Shown here piece by piece: positions 37,009 through 45,603 of a DNA stretch of 64,000 bases; the first letter of the stretch is position 1, and every line of letters begins with the position of its first letter. The notes beneath the pieces are model-generated. The model was not told the DNA's origin, ran no database searches, and saw nothing but the letters and a program-made list of their open reading frames with translations. Position numbers and translations under genes: made by a program. This DNA comes from Acidipropionibacterium thoenii DSM 20276 (GTDB lineage: Bacteria > Actinomycetota > Actinomycetes > Propionibacteriales > Propionibacteriaceae): NCBI RefSeq assembly GCF_000423445.1, contig NZ_AUHZ01000006.1, forward strand, positions 164,746-228,745, read 5' to 3'.

Positions 37009-39225
37009 CTACTGGGCGGCGGCCCGTACCGCGCTCACCCGGGGCACCGGGATGATGACGACACCGCCACCGCCGCGGCGCACACAGCGCATCGCACCCT
37101 TGGCCACCGCCATCACCTTGATGGTGTCGGCAACCGTGGTCCCGTCGTCACGGACCCAGGTCACCTCGATCCAGGAGGCGTCGGCCTGCGCCCGGTGCAG
37201 CATCGCCAGCAGGTGGCGCGAGTCATTGAAGGTCGGCAGGCTCGACAGTGCCTCGGCCAGCTCCTTGGGGTCCGAGTGGGAGTTCGTGCCCGGGGCGGGT
37301 GTCCCGCCAGCACGACCGGTCGACCTCGCGCGCGGCGGGGCGGGGGTGTTGAAGATGTCGCCATGGGAGTCGCGGGCCACCGGGCTCAGTCCCAGCTCGC
37401 GCAGCTGGGCCAGCGCCACATCGGGGTCGGCCTGGGCGGCCAGCACCGTCGGTGCCACCTTCCGCAGACCGAGTTCCTCGGCGGCGGGGGATCTCAGCAG
37501 GGTCTCCAACAGGCTCGGATCATCCACCTCGAGGATCGCCCCGGCGGCCGCCACCGACACCCTCCCGTGATCCCGCACCACATCGTCGAGCAGCACCAGA
37601 AGCCCCTGCGGCACCTCCGACATCGAGTGGTCGTGCCACCACTGGCGCACCCGGTCGCCGGTCCAGCCGACGTCCAGAGCGCGCCGCAGGCTGGAATGGG
37701 TGAACCGGCGCACCCCGGCCACCCCGGTGGACTCCCGGTCGGCCAGCAGGGCCAGATCTGCGGCCAGCCCCGGAGTGAGCGGGCCCGGCGCCACTGCCGT
37801 CAGATCGGACTGCAGGATGATGGCCTGCTGGCGGGCCGGCATCCCCGGATCCTCGAGGGCGTCCACCAGATCCGAGCGCCCCGACAGTGCCGTGAGGCCC
37901 AGGATCTGACACTCCTCGAGGGTGGCGCGCAGCACCGGTGCGGCTTCTGGAACCGGCCATCGGGGATGACGCCATGCGATCCGGGCGATCACCAGTTCCG
38001 GGTCGACCGGGGTTCCCGGCTCGGCGGTGGCCAGCTCGGAGAGCACCTGCTGGCGCCAGGCCCGGGCGGTGGCGGGTGCCGGAGCCTCCAGGGTGTTCGA
38101 CAGCTCGCCGGGAGTCTGGGGGATGGCCAGCCATCCGGCCCGAAGGGCCAGCCACTGGGACCACAGCTCGTCCTGGCGCCACTTGTCGGCGGTGGTGGTC
38201 GGCAGCCAGCCGCGGCCGTCTGCGGAGATCAGCCCGGCCGAGGCGGCCAGCACCAGGTACAGCCAGCCGGCGTCCCCCCGTGCCACTCTGGTCAGTGCAC
38301 GGGTGGCGTCGCGTTTGGCGATGCCGCCCGAGGACAGTCGGGCGGGGTTGATGGTCTCCACCGCCTCCAGCAGGGCCGACATCGCCGAGATCGCCTCCAG
38401 AGCGGTTCCCAGCGCGGCGGAGTTGGTGCGGGCGGCCGGACGCGGTGCCGGCCAGGCCGGTGGCGCCGCCGGTACCGGGGTCTCGAAGAGCCTGCCACCG
38501 CGTAGCAGCAGGGAGACCTCGCGGGGCAGCACGACCGTCTCGTTGTCGACCGGGCGCAGCAGCCGGTGGGCCAGTGCCAGGTCGATGGGGGAGGTCGCGG
38601 TCTCGAGGCTGACCGGACGGCGGGCGTGGGGGACGTGACCCGATGGGGTCCACATCAGCCGGCGCAGCACCGGCAGCACGGTGGGTCCGGCGGCCTCCAG
38701 ACGCTCGCGGATCTCAGCCTTGGTCAGCGGCTGTGCGGACACGGGGGCCAGTCCTGACGGGTTGGGGCCCAGCACGGTGGCAGCGGCACCGACCAGATGG
38801 AGGGAACCCTCCTCGGGCAGCACCACGGCCAGGTCGACCAGGTGGGCGACGGCGTCGTCCAGATCCTGGCGGGTCGGCAGGGAGATCTCGGCTGCCGAGG
38901 TCGGCTCGGTGCCCGGCTGGTCGTCGGAGGATGCCGGCTGCTCGGCGTCCGAGCCCGGCAGCGGAGCGATGGGCGGGTCGATGAGGTGGCTGGCGAGATC
39001 CTCCACCGAGTCGTCCCCCAGGGCCGCGATCGCCAGCACCACTCGGTACTGCCAGCTGTCCAGACCGTCCAGGGCGGCGCGCACCGAGGCCTGGGTGGAC
39101 GCCCTCTCGGCCATCTCGGTGAGGGATCGTGGAGCCGGGCTGGCCAGATCAGGGCGCAGGGTGAGCAGCCGGGTCATCGCATCGGTGTCCATGCTGCGGA
39201 TCACCGATGCCAGCGTGAGGGTCAT
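37009..39225 (-). CDS. Helicase-associated protein (XPB partner, winged-helix domain)
   Basis: A 738-aa soluble protein regularly found beside actinobacterial xpb. It begins with a small helical domain (RLLTLRPDLASPAPRSLTEM), the DNA-binding-like start seen in this family, and ends with the domain called XPB/Ssl2-like helicase C-terminal (WIEVTWVRDDGTTVADTIKV). No helicase motifs of its own are visible. A role as regulator or loading partner of the helicase is inferred from gene order. The ATG overlaps the stop of the upstream gene (ATGA). Confidence 0.8.
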   Translation of the reverse strand: MTLTLASVIRSMDTDAMTRLLTLRPDLASPAPRSLTEMAERASTQASVRAALDGLDSWQYRVVLAIAALGDDSVEDLASHLIDPPIAPLPGSDAEQPASSDDQPGTEPTSAAEISLPTRQDLDDAVAHLVDLAVVLPEEGSLHLVGAAATVLGPNPSGLAPVSAQPLTKAEIRERLEAAGPTVLPVLRRLMWTPSGHVPHARRPVSLETATSPIDLALAHRLLRPVDNETVVLPREVSLLLRGGRLFETPVPAAPPAWPAPRPAARTNSAALGTALEAISAMSALLEAVETINPARLSSGGIAKRDATRALTRVARGDAGWLYLVLAASAGLISADGRGWLPTTTADKWRQDELWSQWLALRAGWLAIPQTPGELSNTLEAPAPATARAWRQQVLSELATAEPGTPVDPELVIARIAWRHPRWPVPEAAPVLRATLEECQILGLTALSGRSDLVDALEDPGMPARQQAIILQSDLTAVAPGPLTPGLAADLALLADRESTGVAGVRRFTHSSLRRALDVGWTGDRVRQWWHDHSMSEVPQGLLVLLDDVVRDHGRVSVAAAGAILEVDDPSLLETLLRSPAAEELGLRKVAPTVLAAQADPDVALAQLRELGLSPVARDSHGDIFNTPAPPRARSTGRAGGTPAPGTNSHSDPKELAEALSSLPTFNDSRHLLAMLHRAQADASWIEVTWVRDDGTTVADTIKVMAVAKGAMRCVRRGGGGVVIIPVPRVSAVRAAAQ

Positions 39226-40397
39226 CGTTGTGGGCCTCGAGGGTTCTGCCAGTTCTGAGGGGGCCGACCGTTCTGGCCGGCAGGGTTCTGGCCGGTCCAG
39301 GGGTCCTGGCCATGGTCACTGCTCTGGCGATTCTGGGGGTTCTGAGGCGGGCGGCCGGGCCCGGTGCCCTGGCCGGCCCGGCTCCTGGGTGCAGGGGTGA
39401 GGGTCCGGTCGATGATGAGGAATGAGGCGGCCAGCAGCCCCAGGTTGGCCATCCAGGCGGCCCAACTCAGTTGGGCCCATCCACCGCGGGTGGGGCTCCC
39501 GATCACGCTGATGATCAGCACCAGTCCGGTGGCGATGCCATAGGCCCTCATCAACCGGTGGCGCGCCAACGGATGACGCCAGGTGAAGTACCAGCCGGCC
39601 AGCAGGGCCGGGACCGACACCCAGGCGCCCAGGCATCCGGTCACCATGCTGGCCACCAGCCCCCAGCCCAGGCCCCGGCACATCGTCCCCAGGGACTTGG
39701 CGCCCGGTGTGGTGGGCAGCTGGCCGAACACTGCGGAGGGAGTGGCCGTGTCGAAACGGATGCCGCCCGGCGGGACTGTCGCCGGCTTTGTTGCCGGGGG
39801 TGCCCAGTCACTGGTGCGTGCGGTGCTGCCCGCAGCCCAGATCGGCGATCCGGCGGTGTCCCGGACCGCATCCGAGGGTTGCCCGGCCGAGGGGAGCTGG
39901 CCCTCGGGGTAGGCCCGTGTCCCGGCTGAACGGCCGGCAGGCCCCTCGGAGGTGAGGATCGGCCGGTGGGGGTCCGTGTGGCGACCGTGGAGCTCCTGGG
40001 ACATCGACGCCCAATGGCTCATCGACTCAGGGGAGCTGAACGGGATCCTGGGATCCCGTTCAGTCTCGACCCGGGGAGCCAGGGACTCCAGGGGAGGCTG
40101 CTGAGTCGAACGCTGATAGGTCGTCGGCGGCTGTGCCGGGACAGGCTGCTGGTCGGCGATCACCCGGTCGGGTCCGGCGCTGCCCCTCGGTGTGGAGAGG
40201 CCCTCTAGCGGAGCGGCATCCGGCATCGCGAAGGCCAGCGGCGGGGCCACCGCTCCCACCACGTCCGGCTGTCGTCGCCTGGTTGAGATCGCCACCCCTG
40301 CCGATGCCGGCGATCCGGCCACCAGCGGGAGGCCGCCGGGCGCGGGCGAGTCGGGAGTCGATCCGGCCCTGTTCGTCACACTCGCCCTGGTCATCAC
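39222..40397 (-). CDS. Pro/Ser-rich membrane protein, unknown function
   Basis: A 391-aa protein with a long Pro/Ser/Thr-rich cytosolic N-terminus (about 240 residues), four hydrophobic segments between about 255 and 350, and a Gln/Asn/Pro/Gly-rich tail built from short NPQN- and GQNP-like repeats. I do not recognise a family. GTG 40397 has TAAGAT 6 nt upstream, which fits a leaderless start. It is translationally coupled to the helicase partner gene (4-nt overlap), so it may be the first gene of the xpb operon. Confidence 0.7.
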   Translation of the reverse strand: MMTRASVTNRAGSTPDSPAPGGLPLVAGSPASAGVAISTRRRQPDVVGAVAPPLAFAMPDAAPLEGLSTPRGSAGPDRVIADQQPVPAQPPTTYQRSTQQPPLESLAPRVETERDPRIPFSSPESMSHWASMSQELHGRHTDPHRPILTSEGPAGRSAGTRAYPEGQLPSAGQPSDAVRDTAGSPIWAAGSTARTSDWAPPATKPATVPPGGIRFDTATPSAVFGQLPTTPGAKSLGTMCRGLGWGLVASMVTGCLGAWVSVPALLAGWYFTWRHPLARHRLMRAYGIATGLVLIISVIGSPTRGGWAQLSWAAWMANLGLLAASFLIIDRTLTPAPRSRAGQGTGPGRPPQNPQNRQSSDHGQDPWTGQNPAGQNGRPPQNWQNPRGPQR

Positions 40398-40659
40398 GTC
40401 ACCATCTTAGGGATGACGCCGTCGGCAGTGCTGCGGCTGATCGGTCGGAGACCACGCATCGCCGTCGCGCTGTGCCCGGCGCCGCGGCTGATGGATCACT
40501 GATCGCTCAGTCAAATGTTCAAAACGCGCATCGCAGCTGCGCGGATCACTCACGAAGATGTCACCTCGAGACCTCGGCCCATAATCTGCGATAGCAGCTT
40601 GGAAGGGCGCGCACGCCATTGTCGCCACGCGTCATCGCAATCGTCGAAGGGGCTCCATC

Positions 40660-41442
40660 ATGGAGGTCATCATCTGCAAGAACGCCGACGAGGCGGGACA
40701 TCGGGCGGCCGCGCGGATCGCAGCGATTCTGTCGCGTCGCCCTGATCCGGTGCTCGGCGTCGCCACTGGATCCTCACCGCTGGCCACCTACTCCGCGCTG
40801 GCCGAGCTGGTGCAGGCCGGTTCCCTCGACGTCTCCCATGTCAAGGCCTTCGCCCTCGACGAGTACGTCGGTCTGCCGACCTCCGATGAGCGCAGCTACG
40901 CCGCGACCATCCGGCGCGACGTCACCGAGCAGATCGGTCTGGACCCCGCCGGGGTGCATGTCCCCGACGGGCTGGCCGGGGACATCATCGCCGGTTGTCG
41001 AGCCTATGAGCAGGCGATCAAGGACGCCGGTGGCGTCGACGTCCAGATCCTGGGGATCGGCGGCAACGGGCACATCGGCTTCAATGAGCCGAGCTCCTCC
41101 TTCGCCTCGCGCACCCGCCTCAAGACACTGGCCCCGCGGACCCTGCATGACAACAAGCGGTTCTTCTCCGAGGGGGAGAAGGTGCCGACCCACTGCGTCA
41201 CCCAGGGCCTGGGAACGATCATGGACGCCCGGCACGTCGTGCTGCTGGCCAACGGCGAGACGAAGGCCGATGCGGTGGCCGCCGCCGTCGAGGGTCCGGT
41301 CAGCTCGATGTGCCCTGGCTCGATCCTCCAGCATCACGAGCACGCCGTGGTGATCGTCGACGAGGCCGCCGCCGCCAAGCTGCGGCTGGCTGATTACTAC
41401 CGCTACGTGTGGGAGAACAAGCCCGAGGGCTACCAGTACTGA
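40660..41442 (+). CDS. nagB: Glucosamine-6-phosphate deaminase
   Basis: A 260-aa enzyme that converts glucosamine-6-phosphate to fructose-6-phosphate and ammonia. Signature stretches are VLGVATGSSPLATY, FALDEYVGL with the base Asp, and ILGIGGNGHIGFNEP with the active-site Asp/His region. GAAGGGG lies 8 nt before the ATG. A CATAAT at 40580-40585 could be a -10 box giving an 70-nt leader. The deacetylase nagA is encoded separately at 50.3 kb, so the two genes are not in one operon. Confidence 0.95.
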   Translation: MEVIICKNADEAGHRAAARIAAILSRRPDPVLGVATGSSPLATYSALAELVQAGSLDVSHVKAFALDEYVGLPTSDERSYAATIRRDVTEQIGLDPAGVHVPDGLAGDIIAGCRAYEQAIKDAGGVDVQILGIGGNGHIGFNEPSSSFASRTRLKTLAPRTLHDNKRFFSEGEKVPTHCVTQGLGTIMDARHVVLLANGETKADAVAAAVEGPVSSMCPGSILQHHEHAVVIVDEAAAAKLRLADYYRYVWENKPEGYQY

Positions 41443-41552
41443 ACCCTCGAGCAGAGCCCGCGACACCGGCGCGTCCCCTCGCGGCCTGCCGCCGGAGCGG
41501 TGGCCTCGCAGCTGCCCGGGATTGCCGGCGCCGGCCCGGCGGATCCCTGCTC

Positions 41553-41581
41553 TTGGCGCAGCTGGCGGGACCTTGTAGGCT
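41553..41581 (+). promoter_or_regulatory. Candidate promoter with long leader for the cold-shock gene
   Basis: TTGGCG (41553-41558) and TAGGCT (41576-41581) are spaced by exactly 17 bp. Transcription from here would give a leader of about 160 nt before the cold-shock gene. The rest of the 304-bp gap after nagB (41443-41746) has no gene that I can support. Confidence 0.4.
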
Positions 41582-41746
41582 GAATATCTGACAGACAAGC
41601 AGACCTGGGAGCCGATCCGTCGGTTCCGTGAGCCGTCGTCGGGCCACATGGTGCCGGCGACGGTTCTTCGTCCTCTGGGGCCGCAGGCCGCAGGCGAGTC
41701 AGCACGAGTATGCAGTTTCCAAGCAGATGTAGGGAGTGAGCCAGCG

Positions 41747-42130
41747 ATGCCAACCGGGAAGGTGCGTTTCTACGACGCCGCCAAGGGGTTCGGTTTCCTG
41801 ACCAGGGACGGCGGTGGCGACGTGTACGTCAACTCATCGGCCTTGCCCGCCGGTACGACCGCCCTCAAGACCGGCCAGAAGGTCGAGTTCGGGGTCGTCG
41901 AGGGGCGCCGGGGGGAGCAGGCGCTCTCCCTGCAGCTGGTCGACACGCCTCCATCGCTGTCGAAGGCCTCCCGCAAGTCGGCCGATGAGATGGCGGTCAT
42001 CTGCGAGGATCTCATCAAGATGCTGGACCACATGGGCAACGGCTACCGGCACGGCCGCTACCCCGATTCCCGCACCGGGGCGAAGGTCGCCAAGATGCTG
42101 AGGGCCGTAGCCGACGAGTTGGAGCTGTGA
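41747..42130 (+). CDS. Cold-shock domain protein, CspB-like with C-terminal extension
   Basis: A 127-aa protein. Residues 1-65 form a cold-shock OB fold (GKVRFYDAAKGFGFLTRDGG, then DVYVNSSAL), with the RNP1 motif KGFGFL intact and RNP2 slightly diverged (DVYVN). Residues 70-127 are a helical extension typical of the longer actinobacterial CspB. ATG 41747 has GGGAG upstream; an in-frame start 99 nt earlier lacks a ribosome site. It is coupled to the DUF3027 gene (TGATG). Confidence 0.87.
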   Translation: MPTGKVRFYDAAKGFGFLTRDGGGDVYVNSSALPAGTTALKTGQKVEFGVVEGRRGEQALSLQLVDTPPSLSKASRKSADEMAVICEDLIKMLDHMGNGYRHGRYPDSRTGAKVAKMLRAVADELEL

Positions 42131-43083
42131 TGACCACATTTGACGGCGAGTCCGAGTCGAGGACGCCGGTCCCGGTGGATCCTGAGGTCCCGGCCGAGTC
42201 CGCGACGGATCCCACTGTTCCCGGGGAAGCCGTCACCGCTGAGCCCGACGCGCTCTTCCCGGTCGGGGCGGCCCAGGTGATCGAGGCTGCCGAACCGGTG
42301 GTCCGCAAGCGGGCCGCAGCGCGGCCGAAGGCCGATCCGACCCTGGTCAGGGCTGTCGACCAGGCTCGCGAGGCGGCCGAGTTCCAGGCCGGCGATTTCG
42401 GCGTCGGCGAGTACCTGGGTGCCGTCGTGGAGGGGGAGCGGGTGCTCAGTCATCTCTTCGACTGCCCGCATCCCGGTTACCGCGGCTGGCACTGGTCGGT
42501 GACGATGGCCCGTGCGCTGCGCGGGCGCAATGTCACCGTCGATGAGGTGGATCTTCTTCCCGGTGACGACGCGCTGCTGGCGCCCGCCTGGGTGCCGTGG
42601 TCCGAGCGGGTCGAGGCCGGCGACATCACCCCAGGTGCGCTGCTGCCGACCTCGGACAATGATCCTCGGCTCGAGCCTGGTTACACCGGGGGGGAGCTGG
42701 CTGCCGACCAGGACCCGGCGGACTGGGCGGCCACCCGGGCGGTGGCCTCCGAGCTCGGTCTGGGCCGCGAGCGGGTGCTGTCTCGCGAGGGGCGTGACAT
42801 GGCTGCCGAGCGCTGGCTCGACGGTCCGGCCGGCCCCGATGACGCGTACACCAAGCACGCTCCCGGCCAGTGCCAGACCTGTGGCTACTTCGTCCGTCTC
42901 CAAGGGGGTCTGGGGCGGCTGTTCGGTGCCTGCACCAATGAGTACTCGCCCTTCGACGCCCATGTCGTGGAGATCGAGCACGGTTGCGGAGGACACTCCG
43001 ACATTGTCGAGAAGAAACGGGGCATCGAGCTTCCCGAGCCGGTCTTCGACACCATCTCGGTGGACTCCTCGCTGTTCGACTGA
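42130..43083 (+). CDS. DUF3027 family protein
   Basis: A 317-aa soluble protein. The N-terminal 50 residues are Pro/Glu-rich and probably disordered. The conserved DUF3027 part includes LFDCPHPGYRGWHWSVTMAR and VDLLPGDDALLAPAWVPWSE. A CxxC near residue 250 (CQTCGYFV) and a later Cys pair (FGACTNEYSP, HGCGGHS) suggest a metal site. The function is unknown; pairing with a CspB-type gene is a widespread actinobacterial order. The start ATG overlaps the upstream stop by one base. Confidence 0.85.
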   Translation: MTTFDGESESRTPVPVDPEVPAESATDPTVPGEAVTAEPDALFPVGAAQVIEAAEPVVRKRAAARPKADPTLVRAVDQAREAAEFQAGDFGVGEYLGAVVEGERVLSHLFDCPHPGYRGWHWSVTMARALRGRNVTVDEVDLLPGDDALLAPAWVPWSERVEAGDITPGALLPTSDNDPRLEPGYTGGELAADQDPADWAATRAVASELGLGRERVLSREGRDMAAERWLDGPAGPDDAYTKHAPGQCQTCGYFVRLQGGLGRLFGACTNEYSPFDAHVVEIEHGCGGHSDIVEKKRGIELPEPVFDTISVDSSLFD

Positions 43084-43101
43084 GCCGAGGGACCTGGCGA
43101 C

Positions 43102-43177
43102 TGCGCAGATCACTCCGCAGACGGGGGTAGGTGCAGCGGTGGCTGCACCTACCCCCGTCTGCGGAGTGATCTGCGCA
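43102..43177. terminator. 36-bp perfect inverted repeat after the DUF3027 gene
   Basis: Arms 43102-43137 and 43142-43177 are perfect complements of 36 bases around the 4-base loop GGTG. It begins 18 bp after the DUF3027 stop, so it can terminate transcription, but the stem is about twice the usual terminator length and has no T-tract. The rest of the 304-bp gap to the VWA gene (43178-43387) shows only the TAGTCT box before that gene's start. Confidence 0.8.
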
Positions 43178-43387
43178 CCGAAGTGCTGACTCGCAGGGTC
43201 GTCGGTCGGTCGAAGCCGCCGGGATTCATGGCAGGGACCGGAGTCGGTGACTGCGAGAAGTGAGGCCCTCACGGAGCCGCATCCCGTTCCGGCGTCGAGT
43301 AGCTCTGCTGACCTGTTCCCCGAACTGGGGACAGCTGATCGGGAGCATCCGGCTGCCTAGGCGTCGAGTTCTCCTTAGTCTTCGGCC

Positions 43388-45247
43388 ATGGCACGAGAAT
43401 GGCTGGTTGTCGGGGTTGCAGCGACGCTGATGGTGGCAGGGTGTTCGTTACCGGGTCTGTCATCATCCACGCCTGCGTCCACTGGATCCGGCGCGGGGCG
43501 AACAGCGTCGACAACGGCGACCACCACGGCCGCCAGCGCGGGATCGCCGAGCGCCTCGCCCTCGTCAGGGATCGGGAGCTACCTGCTGATCGTCGATGCC
43601 TCCGGATCGATGAGGACGTCCGATGTCGGGGGAGGCACCAGGATGGCGGCGGCCCAGCAGGCCGCCTCGAAGTTCGTGTCCTCCCTGCCGAAGGGCTCCA
43701 GGATCGGCCTGGCGAGCTATGGCGACAAGACCCTGGAGGAGGCGCCGCGCTCGGTCGGATGTGGTGACGTCTCCCTGAAGGTTCCGGTCGGCTCCGATGC
43801 CGGCGCAGTGACTCAGCAGGTCAGAGCCCTCCGACCGGCGGGATGGACGCCGATCGGTCGGGCTCTGCGCACCGCAGCGGCCCAGGCGAAGGGACGGGCT
43901 CTCAATGTCGTTCTCATCACCGACGGGGAGGACTCCTGCGCACCTCCGGACCCGTGCCAGACCGCGGCGAGTCTGGCAGCGGACAACGCGGGGCTGTCGA
44001 TCTCGGCCATCGGTTTGAACGCCTCCTCCGATCAGCTGTCCTGCATCGCCTCCAAGGGCAGGGGATACTTCGTCACGGCCAGCAACTCCGCGCAGCTGGC
44101 CCCTCGTCTCGATGCCCTGACAGACCCTGCCGCAGCGTCCAGGACGCTGTCTCCCTCAGGTGTCCAGTCGATCCGGCCCGGGCAGAGTGTCGACCAGATC
44201 CGCAAGAGCCACCCGGACTTCCCCCAGGTGCGGACCGGCACGCAGACACGGGTGGTCTGGATGAACTGCACCTGGACCTTCAGTGCAAAGGGTGTCCTCA
44301 CCTCCATCGAGCTGGGAACTTCGGCCGCCACCATCGACGGCCTCAGCGTGGGGGACGCCGCCACGGCGCTGGGCGTGCTCGGAACGGCGGTCTCGACCTC
44401 GACCAGTGGGGGAGTCGAGACCCGGATCTACGCTGCAGACGCGCGTCTCGGTCTGGGCTGGAAGGTGCAGATCGAGGACGGCAGGATCATCACCATCGTG
44501 CTGTGCACCTGCCTCACCGGCAGCTGCCCGCCATCGGTGGATCAGATCCGGAGGATCCAGGAGGACCCGACGATGAAGCCGACGAAGATCACCTGCGTGG
44601 ACGACGGGAACTGGGCGGTGGTGGAGTCCAATTTCGAGGGCGATCTCACTGGAGGGTGGCTGCTGTTGCAGCGTGTCGGTGCCGAGTGGATGAAGATCAA
44701 GCGGGTCACCCATGGTGGAGACTGCTACATGATTCCCTATGATGCGCCGTTCAGCGAGTTGGGGAAGGCAATGGGTGGTTTCTGTGATTTTCGGGCATCG
44801 GCCGTACTGGTGAAAGTATCGCCTATCACGATGGATGGCATTGGTCCCATCACATTGGGAATGTCCAGAGGGTCACTCGAGGGTCCCGTGATGCATATGT
44901 CAATGGAAGACGAGTGCGAGCCGCAGAGCACGTCGAATACCTTCAATGGAAGGGTGCCGGGCCTTGATGGTTACCATATGCGCTTCACCGATGGAAAGCT
45001 CACCGGGATCATGATCAATGCGGACGGCGCGAGAACTCTCGCCGGTGCGACAGTTGGAATGAGCCTGACAAGCCTGGTGGATCTGTACCCGGGCCGCCTG
45101 ACGAAAGACGATGCCCATGACAGGTATCTGTATCAGGCCGGCGGTCGCACGCTGGAGTTCTCCTACCTCGGTGACAGTGACATGGTCACCGACGAGGTGA
45201 GGACGATCCTGGTCCATGACAGCGACACGCCGTGGAACTACTGCTGA
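43388..45247 (+). CDS. VWA-domain lipoprotein
   Basis: A 619-aa exported protein. The signal peptide ends in the lipobox MVAGC (Cys 19), followed by a Ser/Thr-rich linker. Residues 60-240 are a von Willebrand A domain with the MIDAS motif VDASGSM and the downstream ITDGEDS. The remainder is unassigned and Cys-containing. From about 44740 to 45110 the DNA becomes clearly AT-richer than all neighbouring genes, although the frame is intact. ATG 43388 has TAGTCT 6 nt upstream (leaderless pattern). It may act as a surface adhesin or envelope sensor, but this is speculative. Confidence 0.8.
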   Translation: MAREWLVVGVAATLMVAGCSLPGLSSSTPASTGSGAGRTASTTATTTAASAGSPSASPSSGIGSYLLIVDASGSMRTSDVGGGTRMAAAQQAASKFVSSLPKGSRIGLASYGDKTLEEAPRSVGCGDVSLKVPVGSDAGAVTQQVRALRPAGWTPIGRALRTAAAQAKGRALNVVLITDGEDSCAPPDPCQTAASLAADNAGLSISAIGLNASSDQLSCIASKGRGYFVTASNSAQLAPRLDALTDPAAASRTLSPSGVQSIRPGQSVDQIRKSHPDFPQVRTGTQTRVVWMNCTWTFSAKGVLTSIELGTSAATIDGLSVGDAATALGVLGTAVSTSTSGGVETRIYAADARLGLGWKVQIEDGRIITIVLCTCLTGSCPPSVDQIRRIQEDPTMKPTKITCVDDGNWAVVESNFEGDLTGGWLLLQRVGAEWMKIKRVTHGGDCYMIPYDAPFSELGKAMGGFCDFRASAVLVKVSPITMDGIGPITLGMSRGSLEGPVMHMSMEDECEPQSTSNTFNGRVPGLDGYHMRFTDGKLTGIMINADGARTLAGATVGMSLTSLVDLYPGRLTKDDAHDRYLYQAGGRTLEFSYLGDSDMVTDEVRTILVHDSDTPWNYC

Positions 45248-45544
45248 TCAGGTGGTCGCCCGGCGCCGGGCCGCCAGATAGCCGATCCCCACCAGCCCGA
45301 GCACCGCACCGGCCAGGCAGATCCACAACCAGTCGCCGTGGCCGGCTCGGCGCAGTGCCGGCAGCTCGATCCAGCAGACGATGAGGGCCACTGTGAAGGC
45401 GGCGGTACCGGCAACGGCAGCGGTCATCCCGTCGACGTCGAGCGGGGGTACCTCCGCCTGCACCAGGCCACGGTGCCTGGCAGGTCTCGGCTCGGCCTCG
45501 CGCCGGACGCCGTCACTACCGCAATGCTCATCGGGACTGTCCAC
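45248..45544 (-). CDS. DUF2530 small membrane protein
   Basis: A 98-aa protein with two hydrophobic helices (about 42-60 and 72-92) and the family pattern PPLDVDGMTAAVAG followed by GDWLWICLAGAVLGLVGIG. GTG 45544 has TAGGAT 6 nt upstream. The stop codon directly abuts that of the convergent VWA gene. It is divergent from the NCS2 permease, and this neighbour pair is common in actinobacteria. Function unknown. Confidence 0.78.
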   Translation of the reverse strand: MDSPDEHCGSDGVRREAEPRPARHRGLVQAEVPPLDVDGMTAAVAGTAAFTVALIVCWIELPALRRAGHGDWLWICLAGAVLGLVGIGYLAARRRATT

Positions 45545-45603
45545 TCAGTCATCCTATGAGCTCGTAACATGATCGATCCTTCAACCTCAGTACCATGCTG
45601 CGC

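Noticed and set aside
35392..38505. A 1037-codon open frame on the plus strand
   Set aside because: It runs antisense to the XPB helicase and its partner, both of which have clear family motifs. The translation is low-complexity.
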